From assembly GCF_024399315.1 (NCBI RefSeq), contig NZ_CP075170.1:744001-808000 (forward strand): DNA of 64,000 nucleotides, in the 5' to 3' direction. Positions 25,670 through 34,910 of the stretch are shown here, one piece after another. The position numbers and the translations under genes are program-made. The DNA is from Chryseobacterium sp. MA9. GTDB lineage: Bacteria > Bacteroidota > Bacteroidia > Flavobacteriales > Weeksellaceae. The notes beneath the pieces were generated by a model, which was not told the origin of the DNA, did not search any database, and worked only from the letters and a program-made list of their open reading frames with translations. The first letter of the stretch is position 1, and the number at the start of each line of letters is the position of its first letter.

Positions 25670-27388
25670 ATGAAACAGAATATAATGGATTTAACTTTTT
25701 TCAGGAATAAAACTCATGTCCTTGCGGCAGCGGCTTTACTTTCAGTGACTACTATTTCTGCCCAAACATTCTCCGACTTTACTTACCACGGAAATGATAA
25801 AATATATAATGACAACCCTCTCAAGCCGGATGAGTTCTACTCGCCGATCCTTCAGGGATGTTATCCCGATCCCAGCATTACCAGAAAAGAGGAAGACTAT
25901 TATCTCGTTAACTCCTCATTTTCAATGTTCCCGGGCGTCCCGATTTTTACTTCTAAAGATCTGGTGAACTGGAAACAGGTAGGGCACGTCCTGGACAGAC
26001 CTTCACAGCTTAAAGTTGAAAAATCAGGTGTTTCGCACGGAATTTATGCGCCGGACATCAAATACAACAGGCACAACGACACTTTTTATATGATCACTAC
26101 CCAGTTTGCGGGAGGTATTGGAAATATGGTCGTAAAAACAAAAGATCCGTCAAAAGGATGGAGCGAAGTTCAGAAACTGAATTTTGACGGTATTGATCCG
26201 GCTATTTTCTTTGATGATGATGGAAAAGCATATATCGTTCACAACGATGCTCCACCACAAGGTACCGAGCAGTACAACGGCCACCGCGTCATTAAAATCT
26301 GGGAATATGATCTCGAAAAAGACCAGGTCGTGCCTGGTTCGGATAAAATTATTGTCAACGGTGGAGTTGATCTTTCCCAAAAACCGATCTGGATTGAAGG
26401 CCCTCATATTTACAAAAAGAACGGTAAATATTACCTGATGTGTGCAGAAGGAGGAACTGGAGGGAATCACAGCGAAGTTATTTTTATGTCTGATTCTCCA
26501 AAAGGACCTTATGTTCCGGCGGGTAATAACCCGATTCTGACACAGCGTTATTTCCCAAAAGACAGAAAAGAAAAGGTAGACTGGGCGGGCCATGCAGATT
26601 TGGTGAAAACACCAAATGGCCAATATTACGGAGTATTTCTGGCGATACGTCCCAACGAGAAAAACCGTGTTAACAAAGGCCGTGAAACGTTCATTCTTCC
26701 GGTTGACTGGAGCGGAACCTATCCTGTTTTCCAAAACGGGCTGGTTCCGATGAAACCAAAACTGAAATTGCCTGAAGGAGCTCAGAATCACAACGGACAA
26801 AACGGATTTTTTCCCAACGGAAACTTTACCTATGCCGATAAGCTGACAGATAAAAATCTTGATTACCGATGGATTGCCATGCGCGGACCTCGTGAAAGCT
26901 TCATCAATATTACCAAAAACGGTGTGAAAGTAAATCCTTTTGCAACCAATATCAAAGCATTGGCCCCGGTTTCAGCACTGTTCCACAGATTACAGCATGA
27001 ATCTTTTGAAACCTCTGTAACCCTTGATTTTAAGCCTAAATCAGAAAAAGAGCTGGCGGGAATTACCTGTTATCAAAGTGAAAAATTCAATTATGTTTTC
27101 GGAATCACAAAAAAGGATAAAGATTTCTACATCGTATTGGAAAGAACCGAAAAAGGAGAATCAAAGTTAATTGCAAGCGAGAAAATTTCATTATCCAAAC
27201 CGGTTAAACTGCAGGTGGTGGCTGATAAGGATGAAAATAGCTTTAATTATTCTGTGGATGGTAAGAGCTACAAAAATCTAGGAGGACCGGTTTCAGGGGA
27301 TATTCTTTCTACTGATGTGGCGGGAGGTTTTACAGGAAGCCTTATTGGCCTGTACAGTACCTCTTCCAATGATATCGTACCGGAATAG
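25670..27388 (+). CDS. GH43 family beta-xylosidase/arabinofuranosidase, exported
   Basis: A 572-residue enzyme with signal peptide ending TISAQ. The five-bladed GH43 propeller shows catalytic base Asp in CYPDPSITR (about 67), pKa-tuning Asp in DGIDPAIFFDDDG (about 174) and acid Glu in IEGPHIYKKNGKYYL (about 243). The last 180 residues are a concanavalin-like beta-sandwich usual in xylosidases. The protein stops at STSSNDIVPE, where homologues usually continue with an aspartate/phenylalanine-rich closing strand, so the C-terminus looks slightly short. An ATG at 25685 is an alternative start. It would release xylose or arabinose in the periplasm. Confidence 0.92.
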   Translation: MKQNIMDLTFFRNKTHVLAAAALLSVTTISAQTFSDFTYHGNDKIYNDNPLKPDEFYSPILQGCYPDPSITRKEEDYYLVNSSFSMFPGVPIFTSKDLVNWKQVGHVLDRPSQLKVEKSGVSHGIYAPDIKYNRHNDTFYMITTQFAGGIGNMVVKTKDPSKGWSEVQKLNFDGIDPAIFFDDDGKAYIVHNDAPPQGTEQYNGHRVIKIWEYDLEKDQVVPGSDKIIVNGGVDLSQKPIWIEGPHIYKKNGKYYLMCAEGGTGGNHSEVIFMSDSPKGPYVPAGNNPILTQRYFPKDRKEKVDWAGHADLVKTPNGQYYGVFLAIRPNEKNRVNKGRETFILPVDWSGTYPVFQNGLVPMKPKLKLPEGAQNHNGQNGFFPNGNFTYADKLTDKNLDYRWIAMRGPRESFINITKNGVKVNPFATNIKALAPVSALFHRLQHESFETSVTLDFKPKSEKELAGITCYQSEKFNYVFGITKKDKDFYIVLERTEKGESKLIASEKISLSKPVKLQVVADKDENSFNYSVDGKSYKNLGGPVSGDILSTDVAGGFTGSLIGLYSTSSNDIVPE

Positions 27389-27509
27389 TAGGAAAGACCT
27401 TTGTCATTATGAATATGGGAGGTCTGACAACATAGAAAAAACATTCATTTGTTGCATAAATGTTTTAATTAAAAAAACTAAGATTAAAAACCAAACATCA
27501 CAGTACATT

Positions 27510-29117
27510 TTGAAAATCAAAAAATCTTATATAGTTTCTTTATTGGGGTTTATCGGGCTGAATCTTCTTTCAGCCCAGGTAAATCCTTCTGGAAAACAGA
27601 GTACAGCGTTTACTAATCCTATCATATGGGCTGATGCACCGGATTTATCCATTACCAGAAACGGAAATGATTTTTACCTGATCAGTACCACAATGCATCT
27701 GATGCCGGGAGCACCGGTGATGCACTCCAGGGATCTGGTACATTGGGAAATGTCAGGTTATGTTTTTGATACTTTAAATGATAATTCAAAATATAATCTA
27801 TTGAATGGAACGGTTTACGGGAGAGGCCAATGGGCTTCTTCAATCCGCTACCATAAAGGAAAATACTATGTTTTATTTTCTCCGAATGATGAACCTTTCA
27901 AATCTTATTTCTATGTGACGGATAATCCTGAAAAAGGAAACTGGAAGCTCATCACCAGAACACGGCATTTTCATGATGCTTCTCTGTTTTTTGATGATGA
28001 TGACAAAGTATATGTTTTCACTTCCAACAAAGTTTTTGAACTGAGTCCTGATTTTAAAGAGGTCATAGGAAATCCGGATGGAACTGAAGTGTTTCAGAAA
28101 GATGCTTCGGAAACCGGACTTCTGGAAGGAAATCAGATCATCAAAAGAAACGGAAAATACTACATGATGATGATTTCATGGCCCAGAAACGGAAAACGCC
28201 GTCAGGTAATCTACAGAGCGGATAAAGTGGCAGGCCCTTATGAGAAAAAAGTAATTCTGGAAGACAATTTTTTAGGATTTTCCTATGCAGGTCAGGGAGC
28301 TTTAATAGATGATAAGAACGGAAACTGGTATTCTCTTATTTTCCAGGACAGAAATGGAGTAGGGCGCGTCCCGATTTTATTGCCTGTTCAATGGGAAAAC
28401 GATTGGCCGGTCTTGGGAGATAACGGAAAAGTTCCTCTGAAAGGTGAAGTTCCTCTTCCGCCATTCAAAGCAAAAAATCATTTGGTGGAAAGTGATGAGT
28501 TTTCTGACAAAAAAATGAAGATCCAGTGGCAGTGGAATCATAATCCGGTGAATGAAGCATGGTCTTTATCCGAAAGAAAAGGATTTCTCAGACTGAAAAC
28601 GAGCAGAGTCGTAGACAATCTGTACGCGGCACCCAATACTTTAACCCAGAGAATGGAAGGTCCGACTTCTTCAGCGGTTGTCGCGATGGATCTTAAAGGA
28701 ATGAAAGATGGAGATGTTGCGGGTTTCAGCGCTTTCAACGGTGATTCCGGTATCTTGTCAATAATGAAGGAGGGTAATGAAAAATTTATCGTTTTTTCAA
28801 CCAATGAAGTGAGCCTGGATAGTAAAACAAAAGCCATTACGGAGGTTAAAAAAGAAGAAAAAAAACGCATTCGTATCAACTCAGATAAGGTTTTCCTTCG
28901 TATTGATGCCAATTTTAACCTTGGGAAAGATCTTGCAGACTTTTATTACAGCACCGATCAGAAAAACTGGACGGAAATGGCAAAAGACTATAAAATGATT
29001 TTTGATTACCGTAGATTTTTTATGGGGTCGAAGTTTGCAATTTTTAATTATGCCACTAAAAATACCGGAGGATTCATAGATGTAGATTTTTTCAGAGTCA
29101 ATGAAGCAGGAAAATAG
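27510..29117 (+). CDS. GH43 family glycosidase, second copy, exported
   Basis: About 535 residues. No ATG is suitably placed; the signal peptide KIKKSYIVSLLGFIGLNLLSAQ follows a TTG at 27510, which I take as start. The open frame runs back to 27315, but that part is not signal-like and overlaps the previous gene. Catalytic residues: Asp in ADAPDLSITR (about 45), Asp in RHFHDASLFFDDDDK (about 155) and Glu in LLEGNQIIKRNGKYYM (about 205). A C-terminal beta-sandwich domain follows. It is a paralogue of the gene just upstream and probably acts on differently substituted xylo-oligosaccharides. Confidence 0.9.
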   Translation: MKIKKSYIVSLLGFIGLNLLSAQVNPSGKQSTAFTNPIIWADAPDLSITRNGNDFYLISTTMHLMPGAPVMHSRDLVHWEMSGYVFDTLNDNSKYNLLNGTVYGRGQWASSIRYHKGKYYVLFSPNDEPFKSYFYVTDNPEKGNWKLITRTRHFHDASLFFDDDDKVYVFTSNKVFELSPDFKEVIGNPDGTEVFQKDASETGLLEGNQIIKRNGKYYMMMISWPRNGKRRQVIYRADKVAGPYEKKVILEDNFLGFSYAGQGALIDDKNGNWYSLIFQDRNGVGRVPILLPVQWENDWPVLGDNGKVPLKGEVPLPPFKAKNHLVESDEFSDKKMKIQWQWNHNPVNEAWSLSERKGFLRLKTSRVVDNLYAAPNTLTQRMEGPTSSAVVAMDLKGMKDGDVAGFSAFNGDSGILSIMKEGNEKFIVFSTNEVSLDSKTKAITEVKKEEKKRIRINSDKVFLRIDANFNLGKDLADFYYSTDQKNWTEMAKDYKMIFDYRRFFMGSKFAIFNYATKNTGGFIDVDFFRVNEAGK

Positions 29118-29227
29118 AAATAGTAATAAAAGTCAGAAAGTCAGAGAAAAGTCTGCGGAACTATGTACATAAAATAATATGTTATTATTTTTTTATCCGA
29201 AATAATAAGTGTTAAAAATACAAATAA

Positions 29228-30106
<879 letters not shown>

Positions 30107-30132
30107 AAGTTTACATCCAAATTCTCTGTTCT

Positions 30133-31509
30133 ATGAATATCCGCAAAATACATATCAGTTGCATTGCTATAGTAGGTTTATTTTCGATGGGATTTGCTCA
30201 GAATCCTATCATTCAGACCAATTATACTGCAGATCCCGCACCGATGGTTTATAATGATAGACTGTATGTGTATACCACACACGATGAAGATGAGTCCACC
30301 TGGTTTACCATGAACGACTGGAAAGTCTATTCCACCAATGATATGGTCAACTGGACAGACCATGGGACAATTCTCTCGTATAAAGATTTTGACTGGGCAA
30401 AACGCGATGCTTGGGCCGCACAATGTATAGAAAGGAACGGGAAATTTTTTATGTATATCCCGATGTGGTCAAAAACCAATAACAAAGGCGCTATAGGGGT
30501 TGCTGTCGGCGACAGTCCGTTTGGGCCTTTCCATGATCCGCTGGGAAAACCTCTGGTTCAGAGCGAATGGGGTGATATTGATCCTACAGTTTTTGTGGAT
30601 GATGAAGGCCAGGCCCATATGTACTGGGGAAATCCCAAATTGAAATATGTCAAGCTGAATGAAGATATGATTTCCTATTCCGGAAACATCATAGAAGTTC
30701 CGATGACAGAAGAATCATTTGGAAAAAGAGATGGAAAACCCAATCCGGAAAGACCAACAAAATATGAAGAAGGCCCGTGGCTGTACAAAAGAAAAAATCT
30801 GTATTATCTTTTCTGGCCGGGTGGTCCGCTTCCTGAATTCATAGGATATTCTACCAGCAAAAAAGCAGAAGGCCCTTGGAAATATGGAGGAATTATCATG
30901 CCTGCTGAAGGAAAGTCATTCACCAATCATCCCGGTGTTATTGATTTCCGGGGGAAAACCTATTTCTTTTATCACAATGGTGCGTTGCCGGGCGGAAGCG
31001 GTTTTACAAGATCGGTAAGTCTGGAAGAGCTTACTTTCAATAAAGATGGCTCTATTTCACCCTTTAAAATGACCAATGGAATTACAAAAGCTATTGCTGC
31101 AGTTAATCCCTATTCGTTCAATCAGGCAGAAATGATTGCCTGGTCAGAAAATGTAAAATCTTATCAGAATAAAGAGGCTGGTGTTTTCATCAAAGCAAAG
31201 AAAAATGGTGCTTATACCAGTGTAAAGAATGTGGATTTCCGAAAAAAAGGAGCCAGTGCTTTCTCTGCAAGGGTAGGAACTACCCATAACAGTGACGTCA
31301 CAATGACCATTCATCTGGATGCTGTGAACGGACCGGTTGCCGCGACGGTAAAGGTTCCGATGACGGGTGGAGATGACCGCTGGGAAACGGTAAAAGTTCA
31401 GATTACCGAAAAGATTACCGGTGTTCATGATCTGTACTTTGTATTCAATGGCAAAGCCTCAACAGATATTATGTATTTCGATTACTGGACCTTTCTTGAA
31501 AATAATTAA
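30133..31509 (+). CDS. GH43 arabinoxylan arabinofuranohydrolase-like, with C-terminal carbohydrate-binding domain
   Basis: A 458-residue exported protein (signal peptide ending MGFAQ). Catalytic residues: Asp in [18 protein letters not shown] (about 33), Asp in [14 protein letters not shown] (about 150) and Glu in [17 protein letters not shown] (about 213). Residues 330-458 form a CBM6-like beta-sandwich ([25 protein letters not shown] cut short here as [10 protein letters not shown]). This layout matches enzymes that remove arabinose from arabinoxylan. Only 2 bp separate it from the GH97 gene. Confidence 0.9.
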   Translation: MNIRKIHISCIAIVGLFSMGFAQNPIIQTNYTADPAPMVYNDRLYVYTTHDEDESTWFTMNDWKVYSTNDMVNWTDHGTILSYKDFDWAKRDAWAAQCIERNGKFFMYIPMWSKTNNKGAIGVAVGDSPFGPFHDPLGKPLVQSEWGDIDPTVFVDDEGQAHMYWGNPKLKYVKLNEDMISYSGNIIEVPMTEESFGKRDGKPNPERPTKYEEGPWLYKRKNLYYLFWPGGPLPEFIGYSTSKKAEGPWKYGGIIMPAEGKSFTNHPGVIDFRGKTYFFYHNGALPGGSGFTRSVSLEELTFNKDGSISPFKMTNGITKAIAAVNPYSFNQAEMIAWSENVKSYQNKEAGVFIKAKKNGAYTSVKNVDFRKKGASAFSARVGTTHNSDVTMTIHLDAVNGPVAATVKVPMTGGDDRWETVKVQITEKITGVHDLYFVFNGKASTDIMYFDYWTFLENN

Positions 31510-31511
31510 TT

Positions 31512-33449
31512 ATGAGAAAAAAAGTTTTATATCTACTATTCAGTTTTTTTCTGATCAGCAAAAGTTTTGCACAGGTAGCAGAAGTTGCAAGCCCTGATGG
31601 ACACCTGAAGCTTCATGTCTTTTCAGAAGATGGAAAAGCATGGTATAATGTTATCCTTCAGGAAAAAATAATGCTTGAAAAATCCCCGCTGGGCTTGGTA
31701 ACCAATGAGTCCGATTTTTCAAAGAATCTGAAATTTACTGACAGCCAAAAAGACTTGGTTTCTAAGAAATACACAAATGCAAAGATCAAAAAATCTGAGA
31801 TTGATTATAAGGCAAATACTTTATCGGTTAATTTCATCAATGCAGACCAACATCAAATAAACATTGAATTTCAGGTCAGCAACAACAATATTGCTTTCCG
31901 CTACAATATTCCACCCATGAAAGAACGGCTGAGTGTTGTGGTACAATCAGAAACTACAGGTTATAGATTCCCGATACAGACAACTACTTTTCTTTCACCT
32001 ATGATGAAGCCAATGACAGGTTTTGCCCGTACAGCACCAAGCTACGAAAGCGGTTATAAAGCCGATGCTGAGATGGGAATGTCGTCTGATTACGGATACG
32101 TTTTCCCTGGTCTGTTCCATATCGGAAATGAAGGTTGGGTATTGCTTTCCGAGACAGGAGTGAACAGTTCGTATTGTGCTTCACACCTTGAAACCACAGC
32201 AGAAAAAAGTCTTTACAAAGTAGCTTATCCGAACATTGCTGAAAATAACGGTTTCGGAAGTATCGGAGCAGCAGTCTCACTTCCCGGAAAGACGCCGTGG
32301 AGAACAATTACAGTAGGCAGCTCCCTGAAACCCATTGTAGAAACTACCATTCCTTTTGATGTGGTAGATCCGATGTATGAGCCTTCACAGGACTATCAGT
32401 TCGGAAAATCTACATGGAGCTGGATTCTTTGGCAGGATAAAAGTATGAACTATGATGATCAGGTGAAATTCATAGACCTTGCTGCTGCGCTGAAATATCA
32501 GTTTATTCTTATGGATGCACTTTGGGATAAAAATATTGGAAAAGAACGAATGAAAAACCTTATTCAATATGCAAAATCCAGAAATGTAGGCGTGTTGCTC
32601 TGGTATAATTCCAACGGTGCGGCTAATGATGCGCCCATGGGGCCTAGAAATAAAATGAGCTCATCCATTGAACGGAAAAAAGAAATGAAATGGCTGAAAG
32701 AAGCAGGCGTAAAAGGATTGAAAGTAGATTTCTTAGGAGGAGACAAACAGGAAATCATGCGTCTTTACGAAGATATTCTGTCAGATGCCAATGATTTTGG
32801 ATTAACCATTATTTTTCACGGGGCTACTGTACCTAGAGGCTGGGAAGTGATGTACCCGAATTACGCAGGAAGCGAAGCCGTTCTTGCCTCAGAAATGCTT
32901 TATTTCTCAGAAGATGTACGGAAACAGGAAGCTTTTTTTGCCACACTTCATCCTTTCATCAGAAATACAGTGGGAAGTATGGAATTCGGAGGTACTTTCC
33001 TCAATAAATATTTAACGGAATCCAACAGGGATAAAAATAAAAGACATACAACAGATGGTTTTCAGCTGGCTACAGCAGTCCTGTTTCAAAATCCTGTTCA
33101 GATGTTTGGTGTAATGCCGAATAACCTGACCGATGCTCCGGAATTTCAGCTCAGTTTTATGAAAGAAGTTCCGACACTTTGGGATGAGACAGTTTTCATA
33201 GACGGCTATCCCGGGAAATATGCTGTGGTTGCGAGAAGACATGCGGATGAATGGTATGTGGCAGGCGTAAATGCTGAGAAGCAATCCCGGAAACTGAAAA
33301 TAAAACTGCCGATGTTCGCCGGGAAAAACTTGAAACTTATCAATGATGATGCAAAAGGAAATTCATCAGAGAAAGAAGTAAAAGTGAATGTAAAAGGAGA
33401 TTTTACGATTGAAATTCAGTCGCAGGGTGGTTTTGTACTGAAAAATTAA
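31512..33449 (+). CDS. GH97 alpha-glycosidase
   Basis: A 645-residue exported protein (signal peptide ending KSFAQ). It has the GH97 three-part plan: an N-terminal beta-super-sandwich (SPDGHLKLHVF onward), a central TIM barrel (WSWILWQDKSMNYDDQVKFI; AGVKGLKVDFLGGDKQE; PNYAGSEAVLASE) and a C-terminal beta-sandwich ending GGFVLKN. An Asp in KVDFLGGD near residue 405 is where retaining GH97 alpha-galactosidases carry their nucleophile, so alpha-galactosidase-type activity is more likely than SusB-type inverting alpha-glucosidase. It could remove terminal galactose from complex xylan side chains. Specificity is inferred. Confidence 0.88.
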   Translation: MRKKVLYLLFSFFLISKSFAQVAEVASPDGHLKLHVFSEDGKAWYNVILQEKIMLEKSPLGLVTNESDFSKNLKFTDSQKDLVSKKYTNAKIKKSEIDYKANTLSVNFINADQHQINIEFQVSNNNIAFRYNIPPMKERLSVVVQSETTGYRFPIQTTTFLSPMMKPMTGFARTAPSYESGYKADAEMGMSSDYGYVFPGLFHIGNEGWVLLSETGVNSSYCASHLETTAEKSLYKVAYPNIAENNGFGSIGAAVSLPGKTPWRTITVGSSLKPIVETTIPFDVVDPMYEPSQDYQFGKSTWSWILWQDKSMNYDDQVKFIDLAAALKYQFILMDALWDKNIGKERMKNLIQYAKSRNVGVLLWYNSNGAANDAPMGPRNKMSSSIERKKEMKWLKEAGVKGLKVDFLGGDKQEIMRLYEDILSDANDFGLTIIFHGATVPRGWEVMYPNYAGSEAVLASEMLYFSEDVRKQEAFFATLHPFIRNTVGSMEFGGTFLNKYLTESNRDKNKRHTTDGFQLATAVLFQNPVQMFGVMPNNLTDAPEFQLSFMKEVPTLWDETVFIDGYPGKYAVVARRHADEWYVAGVNAEKQSRKLKIKLPMFAGKNLKLINDDAKGNSSEKEVKVNVKGDFTIEIQSQGGFVLKN

Positions 33450-33455
33450 AGAAGT

Positions 33456-33488
33456 AAACCTTATAGGTTTTTAAAACCTATAAGGTTT
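33456..33488. repeat. 33-bp perfect palindrome in the GH97-SGNH gap
   Basis: AAACCTTATAGGTTTT and its exact inverse complement are separated by one T. A 16-bp perfect arm ending in T/A runs can act as a bidirectional terminator, and palindromes of this look are common as dispersed intergenic repeats in flavobacterial genomes (general knowledge; copy number not checked). It lies 6 bp after the GH97 stop. Confidence 0.75.
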
Positions 33489-33535
33489 GAAGAGATTAAA
33501 AGAATACAGATTTTTTAAGGTTAAATAAACTGATT

Positions 33536-33644
33536 ATGAATCATTTAAAAATACTTTTCTTATTGCGTTGTTTGGGTTTTGCCTGCAGAACCGTTTATCA
33601 GAACTGAGAAAATCTCCGACGGAGGATTTGTAGTAAGAAATTAA
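33536..33644 (+). pseudogene. Collapsed gene remnant, possibly a second GH97
   Basis: An ATG at 33536 opens a signal-peptide-like stretch, MNHLKILFLLRCLGFACRT, that stops after 23 codons. The next frame, from 33606, reads EKISDGGFVVRN then TAA. That tail resembles the C-terminus of the GH97 protein just upstream (GGFVLKN). The simplest reading is a gene from which almost everything between signal peptide and last residues was deleted, with the two pieces now out of frame. This is inference from two short matches. Confidence 0.4.
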
Positions 33645-33672
33645 AGGTTGATAAAACGAAAAAACAGAAAAA

Positions 33673-34893
33673 ATGCGCTTCAAAAACTTATACATCTTTA
33701 TCATTTCGGGATTTTTGGTTTCCTGCTCTTCCTCCCAGAGTTTGGAGAAGCATTCATCCAAAGATCAGTGGCTCACTACCTGGGCAACGGCTCCCCAATT
33801 GGTGGAACCCAAAAACCTTCCGCCGGAACCGGGACTTTCGGGGAACACCATGCGTCAGATTGTGCGTGTATCTGTGGGTGGAAAAAAATTGCGGTTACGT
33901 TTTTCCAATAGGTATTCTACAGACAGCCTTGCAGTAAAAGCCGTTTCTATTGCCGTGCCTTCTGATAGCAGCAATGTAGATGCAGCTACTGTCAGATCAT
34001 TAACGTTTGGGAAGAAAAACAATTTTAAAATTGCTCCCGGATCTGATATTTATTCTGATGAAGTGAACTTTAACCTGAAGCCTAATTCGTTGCTGGCTAT
34101 TACAATTTCCTATGGAAAAGTAACCCAATCTGTCACCGGGCATCCGGGGTCAAGAACAACCTCTTTTATTGTTAAAGGTGAGCAGGCGAGTTCAGCAGTA
34201 TTAAAAAATCCTGTAAAAACAGATCATTGGTATTCGCTTTTTAACATCGATGTAAAGACCAGTGAACCCTCACATGCGGTGGCTATTATGGGAAACTCCA
34301 TTACCGACGGAAGAGGATCGGGAACCAACAGACAGAATCGTTGGCCGGATATTTTTTCGGAGCGGTTACTGGCAAATCCTTCAACCAGAAATGTAAGTGT
34401 CCTTAATTTCGGAATTGGTGGGAATTGTGTAGTGCGAGGAGGTTTGGGTCCTACAGCATTAGACCGTTTTGATTATAACATCCTCAATCAGCAGGGCGTA
34501 AAATGGTTGATCATTCTGGAAGGAGTGAATGATCTGGGAGGAACAAGAGATCCTGATGACGCCTCCAAAAGAACAGAAGAACTGATTGCCGCTTACCAGG
34601 TGATGATCGATAAGGCACATGCTAACGGAATCAAAGTGTACGGAGCAACGATTCTTCCTTTCGGAAGGTCATTCTACGACAAGCCTTTCCGTATCGAGGC
34701 CTGGAAAAAAGTAAACGACTGGATCAGAAACAGCGGGAAGTTTGATGCCGTCATAGATTTTGCAAAACAAATGCAAAGTGAAAATCCGGAAGTCATCTTA
34801 AACGATATGCACGACCATGATTTTCTTCATCCCAATGAAGCCGGTTACAAAAGAATGGGAGAATTTGTGGATCTGAACTTATTTAAAAATTAA
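33673..34893 (+). CDS. SGNH/GDSL-family esterase lipoprotein
   Basis: A 406-residue lipoprotein (lipobox FLVSC, Cys 18). The N-terminal beta-sandwich (about 40-190) precedes an SGNH hydrolase domain with its blocks in order: GNSITDG (about 208), GIGGNCV, LEGVNDLG with the conserved Asn-Asp, and DHDFLHPNEAGY containing the Asp-x2-His-type end of the triad. This type of two-domain protein hydrolyses ester substituents. In this setting it is likely a xylan acetylesterase, but the exact ester is not shown by sequence. Confidence 0.88.
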   Translation: MRFKNLYIFIISGFLVSCSSSQSLEKHSSKDQWLTTWATAPQLVEPKNLPPEPGLSGNTMRQIVRVSVGGKKLRLRFSNRYSTDSLAVKAVSIAVPSDSSNVDAATVRSLTFGKKNNFKIAPGSDIYSDEVNFNLKPNSLLAITISYGKVTQSVTGHPGSRTTSFIVKGEQASSAVLKNPVKTDHWYSLFNIDVKTSEPSHAVAIMGNSITDGRGSGTNRQNRWPDIFSERLLANPSTRNVSVLNFGIGGNCVVRGGLGPTALDRFDYNILNQQGVKWLIILEGVNDLGGTRDPDDASKRTEELIAAYQVMIDKAHANGIKVYGATILPFGRSFYDKPFRIEAWKKVNDWIRNSGKFDAVIDFAKQMQSENPEVILNDMHDHDFLHPNEAGYKRMGEFVDLNLFKN

Positions 34894-34910
34894 AATCAAA
34901 AAGATATAGT

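Noticed and set aside
26150-26800. 216-codon frame on the minus strand inside the first GH43 gene
   Set aside because: It lies wholly opposite a gene with all GH43 catalytic motifs, has no recognisable domain, and its composition (Phe/Val/Arg/Asn-rich) is typical of an antisense shadow.
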